From Malania oleifera (Eukaryota > Streptophyta > Magnoliopsida > Santalales > Ximeniaceae), in NCBI RefSeq assembly GCF_029873635.1, contig NC_080422.1, forward strand, positions 662,001-726,000: a DNA stretch of 64,000 bases, read 5' to 3'. The position numbers and the translations under genes are program-made. Below, piece after piece: positions 11,340-21,720 of the stretch. Under the pieces are notes generated by a model. The model ran no database searches, was not told the origin of the DNA, and saw only the letters and a program-made list of their open reading frames with translations. How positions within the stretch are numbered: position 1 is the first letter of the stretch; every line of letters starts with the position of its first letter.

Positions 11340-11993
11340 ACGGTTTCTCTCTCTTCTCTTTTTGATTTCGGGCAGAATTTCTGCCGATTCGACGAATTGA
11401 AGCCACCACGACGCTCCTGGAGAAGTTCTCTGCATATCTGCCGGAGTGGATCGTTGGTAGAACTCCGTTGAAAATCATTCCTGAGTTGAGGTAAGGCTTT
11501 TTAAGCCAAATTTGGTCTTACGGTAGTTTTAGGAAATGATATATACGTGAAAATACTGAAGTTTAGTACTGGGAGTTTTCATTTTCAAGGTATTTAGCAC
11601 GAAATCCTACGGGTGTTAGACCAGGATATTTTGGGGGCTTTCTCAGTAGTCAGGTAAGGGAATAAACTAAAGTAGTTAATTTTCACGCAAATTACTATTA
11701 TTTATGAGCAAATTGATTTTCTAAAAAATATGTACGATATTTGAATGTTATGGAATATATGCATATTTGGGAAAATACTGCTGTTGTACGGAAGTTATAA
11801 TTTTCCAATGAAATGTATGATTTACCCAGCTTTGTGTGGCATGAATGTTATTTTTCATGAAAAGTATTATGATGTGGAAGATTTTACGAGTAAAGCATGT
11901 TTTCAGGTATTATGAAAAGATATAGTATGTTATGATGATTTTGACAAATACATGATAATTGATTTATTTTTAGAATATATATACCTAAAATGA

Positions 11994-12103
11994 TTTCGGC
12001 GCGAGGCCATATTTATGAAATGTTCGGCGCAAGGCCGTATTTATGAAATATTCGGCACGAGGTCGTATTTATGAAATGTTTGGCGCGAGACCGTATTTAT
12101 GAA
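11994..12103 (+). repeat. 28-base minisatellite in element C LTR
   Basis: Four units of the form CGGCGCGAGGCCGTATTTAT plus GAAATGTT, each with a few substitutions. The same four-unit array is in the 3' LTR at about 19036-19150. The GC-rich unit stands out from the AT-rich surroundings. Confidence 0.9.
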
Positions 12104-13003
12104 ATGATGAAAAATGTTACAATATCATGTATTATATGTTATCAGAATCCGGATGTTAGTTTAGATCAGTTTAGAAGCTCTCTACCGTAACTTATAGATC
12201 AAATATCTATGATCAGATTGGTGCTAACCACCCCACGAGGGGGTGGGAGATGGATAGTCGATGTGGCTTTCAGTAGAGTGTGGATGTCCACCTGGCAGTC
12301 CGGACCAGGGTGTGGTGGGCCCATCGTACTTACAAACATTTTTGACTCGATAGTGGTTGGCTAGCCATTGTCGGGTCCTGCCTTCGGGTTGCACAACCCG
12401 TCATGGGGGGTAATACATGACATCAGCTAGCTATTCATCCTGGGTATGTTTTCAGTATTATCAGATATAACAAACAATTTATGAATGATATTAGTTACTA
12501 AAAAAATATGAAAGTATATGATTGTTCAGTACGATATGATGAATGTTTACAGATATATGAAATGTACTATATATGTATAATTGCGTTAAATATTCATGTT
12601 GCCACACAGTTGTATTTAGTTTATTTTCCATTACTAAGAAGTGTCTCACCCCCGAACTTAATTAATTTTTCAGGAGACCCTAAGAGACCGGCGGGTCGTG
12701 ACTGCCATTGAGTGAATTGAGCTTCCCTGCTATAAGGGTAAGCTTTGATCTAGGATTAGGAGATTTTTGTTGTAAGATTCTAGATCTTTTTGATGTTTTG
12801 GAGATTGTATTCAAATACTGTATTTTGGGTATGTAGTAGACTCCGGTATTATGCAATTAATGGTTTGATGGATGTAAATTATTTTTATTGATGCTTAGGT
12901 TTCCACAATTCATGTCAGGCTATCCCCGCTACCCACGAGTTCGGGTTGACTTTTCTATTTATTATGTTACATTTTATATTAAGATTTGGAGGTTATTACA
13001 GTT

Positions 13004-13016
13004 TGGTATTAGAGCC
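13004..13016 (+). other. Primer-binding site, element C
   Basis: TGGTATTAGAGCC, one mismatch from the tRNA-iMet-complementary TGGTATCAGAGCC, three bases after the 5' LTR end. The mismatch is a C-to-T change. Confidence 0.85.
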
Positions 13017-13318
13017 TAGGATACTAAGTTCTGTAGACTCTAGAGTGTAGCAGTAATAATACCAGAGTATAGGGTAAGGAGATTTGAGGTCTGGTTTTGT
13101 AGTCTAGATGCAGGACTTTTGTGGTGGTTTGTGTGATTTTCTTGGGGTGACGATTTCAGGAAATTCATGGTAAACTATCATTGGGTTGGGTATCTAGGTT
13201 GCAGGATTGAACCTTGAATTAAGATCAGGAGAGATGAATTAATTTGGGAATAAATACTATATTGGTTGGGGGATATATGTAGTAAAAGGATTCTGAGTTA
13301 AGTTATTTGTTTTTCAGG

Positions 13319-14340
13319 GTGGACCCTGGTGGCAGTAGTGCCCACACTAGTGGGACTAAGGGTGCTGGACCCTCAGGCGCTGCAGGTAGTGATTCGGATG
13401 TCGTCTTATGCAGCATGGCACGGCAGGTTATGGCAGAAATTGCCAGGAGTTCGAGGGAATAGGGTGGTCCATTGGGAGGCCATGATAGCTCGATGGAGAA
13501 GTTCATTAAGATGAATCCTCTGGATTTTTCAGGAGGAACTGATCCTGCAATCACTAAAAACTGGGTACAGGAGATAGAGAAAGTGTTTGCAATGCTGCAG
13601 TGTTCTGAAGAGCAGAGGGTGCCGTTTGCCACTTATAAACTGACTAAAGAGGCCGAGAGATGCTGGTCAGCGGTGAGATTATTAGAGCAGAAGAGCAATG
13701 TACCTTTGGAGATGACGTGGGAGCGGTTTAAAGAAATACTCTTCGATAGGTTTTTTCCAGCCTCGTCCAAGGAGGCTAAGATTGAGGAGTTCCTGAATCT
13801 GAAGCAGGGACAACTGTCAGTACGACAGTACGTAGCAAGGTTCATCGAGCTATCTCGCTTCCCCCCGTACATCATTCCATATGAGGTAAAGAAGGTACTG
13901 CAGTTTGAGAGAGGCCTGAGGTGAGAAATTTATAAACAAGTATCGATATTGAAGTTGTATGATTTTACTGAGGTGGTGGATAGGGCCACTATAACGGAGA
14001 TTAGGGAGCAGTTGGAGGCTGAGGAGCAGAGACAGAAGAAAAGATACACACCTTCTGGTTCCCAGTAGGAAGTCGGCCATGCTTCGTGGAAGAGAGGTAG
14101 CTATTATAGATACCGGAGACAGGAGATCGAGAATCGCGGTTTCCAGGGTGTGCAGCCATCTCCAGCTTGCCCATCTTGTGGGAAGAGAGACCTGGGGGAG
14201 TGTCGTTCCAGGCGAGGTGCTGCTACAGGTGCGGGGAGCCAGGATATATGATGAGGGAGTGTCCGACACCGATTGGTGCTGCTCCTGATCCTAGACCTGC
14301 TCGAGGAGGCTACTATGGGCCACGTGGAGGCCAGTAAAGG
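13319..14340 (+). pseudogene. Element C gag
   Basis: The reading frame starts where related gags have ATG-GAT, but here the codon is GTG at 13319, so the initiator appears lost. The frame has a stop near 13459, then runs from the Met at 13493 through the Retrotrans_gag core: WVQEIEKVFAMLQCSEEQRV, AERCWSAVRLLEQ, MTWERFKEILFDRFFP, LSVRQYVARFIELS. It stops at 13922 (CGA-to-TGA type). Later frames hold the basic C-terminus and a zinc knuckle CYRCGEPGYMMREC near 14222-14263. In that knuckle the conserved His is Tyr, so metal binding is doubtful. Gag would coat the RNA in virus-like particles. Confidence 0.88.
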
Positions 14341-14344
14341 AATA

Positions 14345-17300
14345 TGGCCCCAGCTAGGGTTTTCTCTTTGACGTCGGGCGATGCTGAGGCAGCCGGCAAC
14401 GTGGTGATAGGTACAATTAATATGTTTTCATTTAAAGTTATTGCACTTTTTGATTCTGGTGCCACACACTCATTTGTGTCCTTGGGATGTGTTAAATTGT
14501 GTGGGGTTGAAACACAATCACTAGATGTCGAGTTATTAGTAGCTACACCGACCGAGTCAGCAGTGAGATGTAGTAGGGTACTCCGTGGTTGTCCAGTTAA
14601 TGTTTAGGGGAAGATTCTATCTGCTGAGTTGGTGGTGCTGGATATGCACGGGTTTGACATCATCTTCGGCATAGATTGGCTAGCAGCTAATTTTGCTATT
14701 ATAGACTGTCGTGCAAGAGAAGTGATATTTAAACCTCCAGGGAAACCAGAATTCAGATTTATGGGGTCATGAGTGCAATCTTTACCTCAGATGGTCTCAG
14801 CTGTTCAGGCGAGGAGGTTGCTCCAGAGTGGCTGTCAGGGATTTGTGGCTTTTGTGAAGGAAATGTCAGAAAATGAATAGAACCTTATCAATATGCTTGT
14901 GGTGAAAGAATTTACGGATGTGTTCCCATATGAATTACCAGGGGTACCACCTGATCGTGAAGTAGATTTTTCTATTGATCTACTTCCAGGTATAGTGCCG
15001 ATCTCTAAAGCACAGTACCGAATGGTGCCAGCAGAGTTGGCAGAACTGAAAGATCAGTTGTAGGATTTTCTTGATAAGGGCTTCATACAACCTAGTGTAT
15101 CTCCGTGGTGAGCTCCAATGGTGTTTGTGAAAAAGAAGGACGGGTCTATGAGGATGTGTATAGATTACAGAGAGATTAATAAAGTGACAATCAAGAACAA
15201 GTATCCTCTACCTCATATCGATGATTTGTTTGACCAGCTCTAGGGTACACGGGTATATTCCAAGATCGATCTCAGGTCAGGCTACCATCACGTAAAGGTG
15301 AGAGCAGAAGACGTCTCAAAGACGGCTTTCAGGACCAGATATGTGCATTTGGTTTGACGAATGCTCCTGTAATATTTATGGATTTGATGAATAGGATTTT
15401 TCATCCATATTTAGATCAGTTTGTAGTTGTTTTTATTAATGATGTACTGGTCTATTTGAGGAGCTATGAGGAGCATGAGATACATTTAAGGCAGATTTTG
15501 CAGATGCTTAGGGAGAAGAAGTTGTATGAAAAATTCAGTAAATGTGAATTTTGGCTCGAGAAAGTTGTGTTTTTGGGGCATGTTATCTTATGAGATGGAA
15601 TTTCTGTAGATACTAGTAAGATTGAGCCGGTAGTGAATTGGGCTAGACTGAGGAACGTAAGGGAGATTAGGAGTTTCTTGGGATTAGCTGGATATTATCG
15701 TTGTTTTGTCGAGGGGTTCTCAGCTTTATCAGGGCGTTTGACACGATTGACTAGAAAGAATGCTAGATTTGAATGGGACGACAGCTGTGAGCAAAGTTTT
15801 CAGGAATTGAAGTAGAGGCTAGTCACAGCGCTAGTATTAGTCATCCCGTCAGGGGGTGACAGCTATACTATCTACAGTGATGCGTCCTTGAAAGGACTTG
15901 GCTGTGTATTAATGCAGCATGGCAGGGTGGTGGCATATACATCCAGACAGTTGAAAGAATATGAAAAGAACTAGCCTACCCATGATCTTGAATTGGCTGT
16001 AGTGGTACACACATTGAAAATTTGGAGGCATTACCTGTACGGCGAGCAGTGCGAGATTTTCTCCAACCATAGAAGCTTAAAGTATTTCTTCACATAGAAG
16101 GAATTGAATGTGAGGCAGAGAAGGTGGTTAGAGTTTATTAAGGATTTCGACTGTACTATTAGTTACCACCTAGGGAAAGCAAACATGGTAACTGATGCAC
16201 TGAGCAGGAAATCTAGGGAATCAGTGTTGGCAGCTATGGAGATCCAGCATCCGATCATGATGGATCTAGAGAGACTCAGCATTGAATTGATTGAGAGTAA
16301 TACTCCAATATGTATCTCCAGTTTAGTGATGCAGCCTACTTTGCAGGAAAGAATTAAAGTCGCCCAGAAAGAAGATCCCGAATTGGTAGAGGTAATGGAC
16401 AAAGTGCAGAGTGGTCAGGGAAAGGAAATCTGCATTTCAGATGATGGAACTTTGCGGTTACGTTCCAGACTGTGTGTTCCTACTGATGCTGACATTAGGA
16501 GGACTATTTTAAAGGAGGCTCACAGATCTTTGTATACGGTTCATCCCGGTAGTACAAAAATATACAAGGATCTGCGAGAGTTTTATTGGTGGAGTGGTAT
16601 GAAGAGAGAGATTGCTGAGTACGTAGCCTAGTGCTTGACGTGATAGTAGGTAAAAGCTGAGCACCAAAGGCCAGCAGACCAGTTGCAGCCGTTATTTATC
16701 CCAGAGTGGAAGTGGGATCATATATCCATGGATTTCGTTTCAGGGCTTCCGTCGACATCGTTTGGCTAGAATGCAATTTAGGTGATAAAAGACCGGTTGA
16801 CTAAGTCCGCCCATTTCCTCCCTATCAAGATTATCTATCCCCTAAGCTGATTGGCAGAGATTTACGTCCAGGAGATAGTTTGTTCTCATAAGGTGCAAGT
16901 ATCCATAGTGTCAGATCGAGACCCGCATTTCATGTCACGATTCTGGAGAAGCCTGCAAGAAGCTTTAGGGTCTCAGCTATCGTTTAGCATGACATTCCAT
17001 CCTCAGTCGGATGGGCAGACTGAGAGGACAATACAGATACTAGAAGATATGTTTTGAGCATGTGTATTAGACTTTAGGGGTAGTTGAACTCAGTTCATGC
17101 CGCTGGTTCGCGTATAATAACAGTTACTAGTCCAGTATTGGCATGACACCGTTTGAAGCTTTGTACGATAGGAGATGTCGATCTTCTTTGTATTGGGACA
17201 AGATGGGTAAGCGAAGAGTTGTGGGGCCAAAGCTGGTACAGTAGGCATACGATAAAGTTCGGCTCATCAGGGATAGAATCAGTGCAGCTCAAAGTCGACA

Positions 17301-17769
17301 GAAGAGTTATGCCGGCAATCGCAGCAGGAATTTGGAGTTCGATGTGGGTGATCACGTATTTTTGAAGATAGCTCCATTAAAAGGAGTTATGAGGTTTGGA
17401 AAGAAGGGTAAACTTAGTCCTAGGTTTATCGATCCATTTGAGATTTTAGATAAAGTGGGACTCGTAACTTACAGGCTAGCTTTGCCACCTGTGTTGTCTA
17501 GGATCCACGACGTATTCCATATTGCTGTGTTGAGGAAATACGTCCCAGATCCTTCTCATATCTTCAGTTATGATGAATTAGAGCTTAGAGATTCACTGGT
17601 GTATGAGGAGGTACCAGCACAGATTCTGGATAGGAAAGTATAAGAGTTACGTAACAAGAAGATTCCACAAGTAAAAGTTTTGTGGAAGAATCATACAATT
17701 GAAGAGGCTTCTTGGGAATCAGAGGAACAAATGAAACAAAAGTATCCGCATCTATTCCAAGGAGTCTAA
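14345..17769 (+). pseudogene. Element C pol (PR-RT-RNase H-IN-chromodomain)
   Basis: Aspartic protease motif LFDSGATHSFVS near 14446-14481. RT blocks include [20 protein letters not shown] (about 15124-15183) and [12 protein letters not shown] (15256-15291). The catalytic box near 15429-15455 reads [10 protein letters not shown], with the first Asp of the usual DD pair replaced by Asn. RNase H has [13 protein letters not shown] near 15871. The integrase zinc region (about 16530-16640) and DDE core follow: [21 protein letters not shown], and the Glu in DGQTERTIQ. The C-terminal part (17332-17769) has FDVGDHVFLKIAPLKGVMRF, then a chromodomain-like KVLWKNHTIEEASWE. At least a dozen stops, mostly TAG or TGA at Gln, Trp and Arg positions, and several frameshifts show it is dead. 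Confidence 0.92.
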
Positions 17770-17859
17770 ATAGGTAAAATGTAAGTAGTTGGGTAGTATT
17801 TCTTTTGCAGGTACATATAATGGTTTAATTAGTATAGCATTTTAGTTTTGGGAGAATTT

Positions 17860-17960
17860 TTCTTTTGTTTATGTGTAATCTCCCAAGAATCGAAATGTAA
17901 CCACGGTATTCCTCCGCCATAAGTGAGGGAAAGTAATAAAGTAAGTAGACCATTTTGCCT
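17860..17960 (+). other. Element C 3' noncoding block shared with a poly-A insertion
   Basis: Between the pol stop and the PPT lies a block with 'accacggtattcctccgcca' (from about 17900) and AGTGAGGG. A very similar block ends in poly-A inside the solo LTR at 56470-56584. It is probably untranslated 3' sequence of the retroelement. Confidence 0.6.
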
Positions 17961-18014
17961 TTATGGGATGATAGAAGGAAATACAGATAGTAAATTTCAA
18001 GGACGAAATTTTAT

Positions 18015-18027
18015 AAGGAGGGGAGAA
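18015..18027 (+). other. Polypurine tract, element C
   Basis: AAGGAGGGGAGAA immediately before the TG of the 3' LTR, preceded by a GGACGAAATTT block that is also found before the PPTs of elements B and F. Confidence 0.88.
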
Positions 18028-20043
18028 TGTGACAACCCGAATAATAATGGGATTTAAATAATAAAGAGGAAAGGAAATGGAAATAGTGATAGAAGGAATA
18101 ACCGAGGGAAACTACCAGGGCCTCGTCGACGAACACAAGGGATTCATCAACGAGAGTATAAGAGGACCTCGTTGACGAAGGCAAGATTCATCGACGAGGA
18201 AATACCGAGAGAGTTTTTGAGCAGTTTGAATTTCATTGGCGAGGAGTGGGTTTCGTCGATGAAATTATTAAAGGACTCATCGACGATATGATGTGGCTCA
18301 TCAACGAATCTAGTCTTATAAGTATCAAAAAATCGGATTTTAACTTCAAAATTAAGAAATCTCTCACTCTCTCTCTCTCTCTCCCCCTACGGTTTCTCTC
18401 TCCTCTCTTCGATTTCAGCCAAATTTCTGTCGGTTTGACTAACTGAAGCCACCACGAGCTCTTGGAGAAGTTCTCTGCATATCTGTCGGAGCGGATCGTT
18501 GGTGGAACTCTGTTGAAAATCACCCCTGAGTTGAGATAAGGCTTTTTAAGCCAAATTTGGTTTTACGATAGTTATAGGAAATGATATACACGTGAAAATA
18601 ATGAAGTTTAGTACTGGAAGTTTTCATTTTCAGGGTATTGAGCAGGAAATCCTACGGGTGTTAGATCAGGATATTTTAGAGACTTTCATTGTAGCCAGTA
18701 AGGGAATAAACTGAAGCAGTTATTTTTCACGCAAATTACTATTATTTATGAGCAAATTGATTTTCTAAAAAATATGTACAATATTTGAATGTTATGGAAT
18801 AAATGCATATTTGGGAAAATACTGCTGTTGTACGGAAGTTATAATTTTCGAATGAAATGTATGATTTACCCAGCTTTGTGTGGCATGAATGTTATTTTTC
18901 ATGAAAAGTATTATGATGTGGAAGATTTTACGAGTAAAGCATGTTTTCAGGTATTATGAAAAGATATAGTATGTTATGATGATTTTGACAAATACATGAT
19001 AATTGATTTATTTTTAGTATATATATACCTAAAATGATTTCAGCGCGAGGCCATATTTATGAAATGTTCGGGGCGAGGCCGTATTTATGAAATGTTCATC
19101 GCGAGGTCGTATTTATGAAATGTTCAGCGCGAGGCCGTATTTATGAAATGACGAAAAATGCTATAATATCATGTATTATATGTTATCAGAATCCGGATGT
19201 TAGTTTTGTTTAGTTCAGAAGCTCGGTACCGTAGCTTATAGATCAAATATCTATGATCATATTGGTGCTAACCACCCCACGAGGGGGTGGAAGATGGATA
19301 GTCGATGTGGCTTTCAGTAGAGTGTGGACGTCCACCTGACAGTCCAAACTAGGGTGTGGCAGGCCCATCGTACTTATAGACATTTTTGACTCGACAGTGA
19401 TCTGCCAGCCATTGTCGGGTCTCACCTTCGGGCTGCACAACCCATCATGGGGGTAGTACATGACATCAGCTAACTATTCATCCTGAGTATGTTTTCATTA
19501 TTATCAGATATAATAGAAAATTTATGAATGATATAAGTTACTAGAAAAATATGAAAGTATATGATTATTCAATACGATATGATGAATGTTTACAGATATA
19601 TAAAATGTACTGTGTATGTATAATTGCATTAAATATTCATGTTGCCACACAGCTGTATTTAGTTTATTTTCCCTTACTGAGAAGTGTCTCACCCCCGAAC
19701 TTAATTAATTTTTCAGGAGACCCTGAGAGACCGGCAGGTCGTGACCGATGTTGAGTGAGTTGTGCTTCCCTGCTAGAAGGGTAAACTTTGATATAGGATC
19801 AGGAGATTTTTGTTGTAAGATTCCGTATCTATTTGATGTTTTGGAGATTGTATTCAAATACTGTATTTTGGGAATGAGGTAGACTCTGGTATTATGTAAT
19901 TAATGGTTTGATGGATGTAAATTATTTTTACTGCTGCTTAGGTTTCTGCTGTTTATGGCAGGCTATCCCCGCTACCCATAGGTTCGGGTTGACTTTTCTA
20001 TTTATTATGTTATATTTTATATTAAGATTTTGAGGTTGTTACA
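18028..20043 (+). repeat. 3' LTR of element C
   Basis: A 2016-base LTR aligning end to end with 10935-13000. In one stretch compared by hand (12284-12424 against 19323-19463) I count about 20 substitutions, all but one of them transitions. This points to an old insertion that decayed largely by methyl-cytosine loss. The palindrome array lies at 18121-18310. Confidence 0.92.
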
Positions 20044-20227
20044 TTATATCTTTATGTTTTAAGTCTGTAGAGAAAAGAATGTTTGTGAATATACTGGAAT
20101 GTTTTGGACATGTATGTATCTATGGAAAATGCAGGTGATGGATAAATTTTATGGATTCTAGTTAGGATATAACAACTTTGGTATTATGGAATGTTGATAT
20201 TGTAGAACTATGTTTATGGAGATTTTG
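20044..20227 (+). repeat. 5' LTR of element B, second part
   Basis: Continues the B LTR after the element C insertion and matches 23838-24021 of the 3' LTR. It then stops about 97 bases short of the 3' LTR's end and runs straight into the PBS-like sequence, so the very end of the 5' LTR is deleted. Confidence 0.75.
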
Positions 20228-20239
20228 TGGTATAAGAGC
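20228..20239 (+). other. Primer-binding site, element B (degenerate)
   Basis: TGGTATAAGAGC, one mismatch from the tRNA-iMet site, at the junction of the second part of the 5' LTR and the internal region of element B. Confidence 0.7.
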
Positions 20240-20584
20240 AATGATTTTGGGGATTTTGAGGATTTAGGAAATGATTTATACCAGAGTATAGGAAATAGTT
20301 AGTATAAGGATACTAGATGAATAGGTTAGGTATCGACAAATAGGTTTGGTGTAGGGAAGTATAGGATCTTGTTTTGTGATTTGGAGGCAAAATTACGTCG
20401 ATGATTTCCTGTGATTTTTCTGAAGCAATCAATGACGTCAGAAAAGCCACGGTAAACCTTAGATGTTTATTGTTTCTGAATTATGAGGCTGGTCCTTATA
20501 TGGAGATTTTGGATTTTATTTAATGATTATGTTATTTGGAGTTTTAATGTGGAAATCTTATCTCTTTTCTGTCCTATTTTCAGG

Positions 20585-21564
20585 ATGGATTCTAGGGATG
20601 AGAATGTAGAGGCTAAAGGACAAGAGGATTCAGTGACCTCTAGCGAGGAAGAAATAGATACCTCTAAGGTGCTGCGAGGTATCATCCATCAAGTTAAAGC
20701 AAAAATGAAGAAGGATCCAAAGGAACAGAATTGTCCAACTGCAAGGCAGGGTTGCAGCATAAAAGAGTTTATGAGGATAAACCCTCTAGCCTCTATAGGA
20801 GGGCCTGATCTAGTGGCAACAGAAAATTTGGTACAGGAAATGGAGGAGATCATGGCTGTACTCGACTGCACGGACGAACAGAAGGTCCGCTATGCCTCTT
20901 TCAAGATGACAGGAGAAGCGAAGCGCTGGTGGCTCTTACCTAGGAGAGGTTCAAGGAGCTTTTCTTTGACAGGTATTTTCCTTCATCTGTCATAGAGGAA
21001 AAGATAAAGGAGTTCACCAATCTGACCTAGGGGGATATGACGGTTGCGGAGTATGCGGCTAGATTTATAGAATTGTCGCGGTTCGCTCCATTTCTGATCC
21101 TAAATGAAGCAAGGAAGGCTAGGAAATTTGAGAAAGGCTTGAGGCGTAGGATCTACGAGCTGGTGACCGGGTTTCAGGTTCAGAGCTTTTTAGAATTAGT
21201 TGACAAGACCTCAGTGTTAGAGAAGAGTATCTAGGGCAGCACTAAGCATTCAGAGCAGAAGAAGAGACTTGCACCATCTAGTTATCAGTCTGAGGCCAGT
21301 CAGGGATCATCGAAGAAAGGGAAAGAAGCAATGGGCTCTGTATGCCTGAAGTTTGATAAAAGGCATAGGGGCGAATGTTGGTATGGCACTCTGAATTGCT
21401 ACAGGTGCGGCAAGCCAGGGCATATCAATAAAAATTGCCAAGAACCCTTGCCTATGGTAGCTGCTTAGAATCAGGACAAGGGAAAGCAGCAGATACCACT
21501 TGGAAGAGGTGGTCCGCCTCGACTATACACACTTCGAGCTGAGGAGATGCCATCAAAGAAGTAG
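20585..21564 (+). pseudogene. Element B gag (only gene of the element)
   Basis: Starts at the ATG at 20585 (MDSRDENVEAKG), preceded in frame by readable codons but matching the MD-start of the related F gags. The Retrotrans_gag core includes GGPDLVATENLVQEMEEIMA and TDEQKVRYASFKMTGEAKRW, up to about 20930. A small deletion and frameshift follow. The frame then recovers with [19 protein letters not shown] (21037-) to a TAG at 21232. The C-terminal part holds a complete zinc knuckle, CYRCGKPGHINKNC (about 21397-21438), then GRGGPPRLYTLRAEEMPSKK and a stop at 21562. No protease or RT follows; the PPT begins about 150 bases on. It is broken by two stops and one frameshift. Confidence 0.88.
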
Positions 21565-21710
21565 GTATGAGATAATTTAATTTAATGAATGATGATTAAA
21601 TGACTTATGTGATTATATACATAATAAGTTCTTATGATGGTATTTAGTAAATAAGTTTAAGTCATGTGAAAGGATTATTAGATAGTAAAATTTCGAGGAC
21701 GAAATTTCTT

Positions 21711-21720
21711 GAGGGGAGAA
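21711..21720 (+). other. Polypurine tract, element B
   Basis: GAGGGGAGAA directly before TGTAATCACC, the start of the 3' LTR, preceded by the GGACGAAATTT block. Confidence 0.88.

Larger units (their letters stand above)
10935..13000 (+). repeat. 5' LTR of element C
   Basis: Begins TGTGACAACCCGAATAATAA and ends GGTTATTACA. Contains the palindrome array (11030-11215), TATAAATA (11224-11231), a long (CT)n leader (11271-11336), a 28-base minisatellite (11994-12103) and the block 'tcgggttgcacaacccgtca' near 12383. The 3' LTR is the same throughout but has a much shorter CT tract. Confidence 0.92.
10935..20043 (+). mobile_element. Gypsy element C, Tekay-like chromovirus, decayed
   Basis: A 9.1-kb element with two roughly 2-kb LTRs (10935-13000 and 18028-20043), a tRNA-iMet PBS, gag, pol, a C-terminal chromodomain-like segment and a PPT. 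TTATA flanks both ends (10930-10934 and 20044-20048). Domain order is gag-PR-RT-RNase H-IN-chromodomain, so it belongs to Ty3/gypsy chromoviruses; the C-terminal LRNKKIPQVKVLWKN pattern resembles the Tekay/Del clade. Dozens of stops and frameshifts make it inactive. It sits inside the 5' LTR of element B and so is younger than B. Confidence 0.93.
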
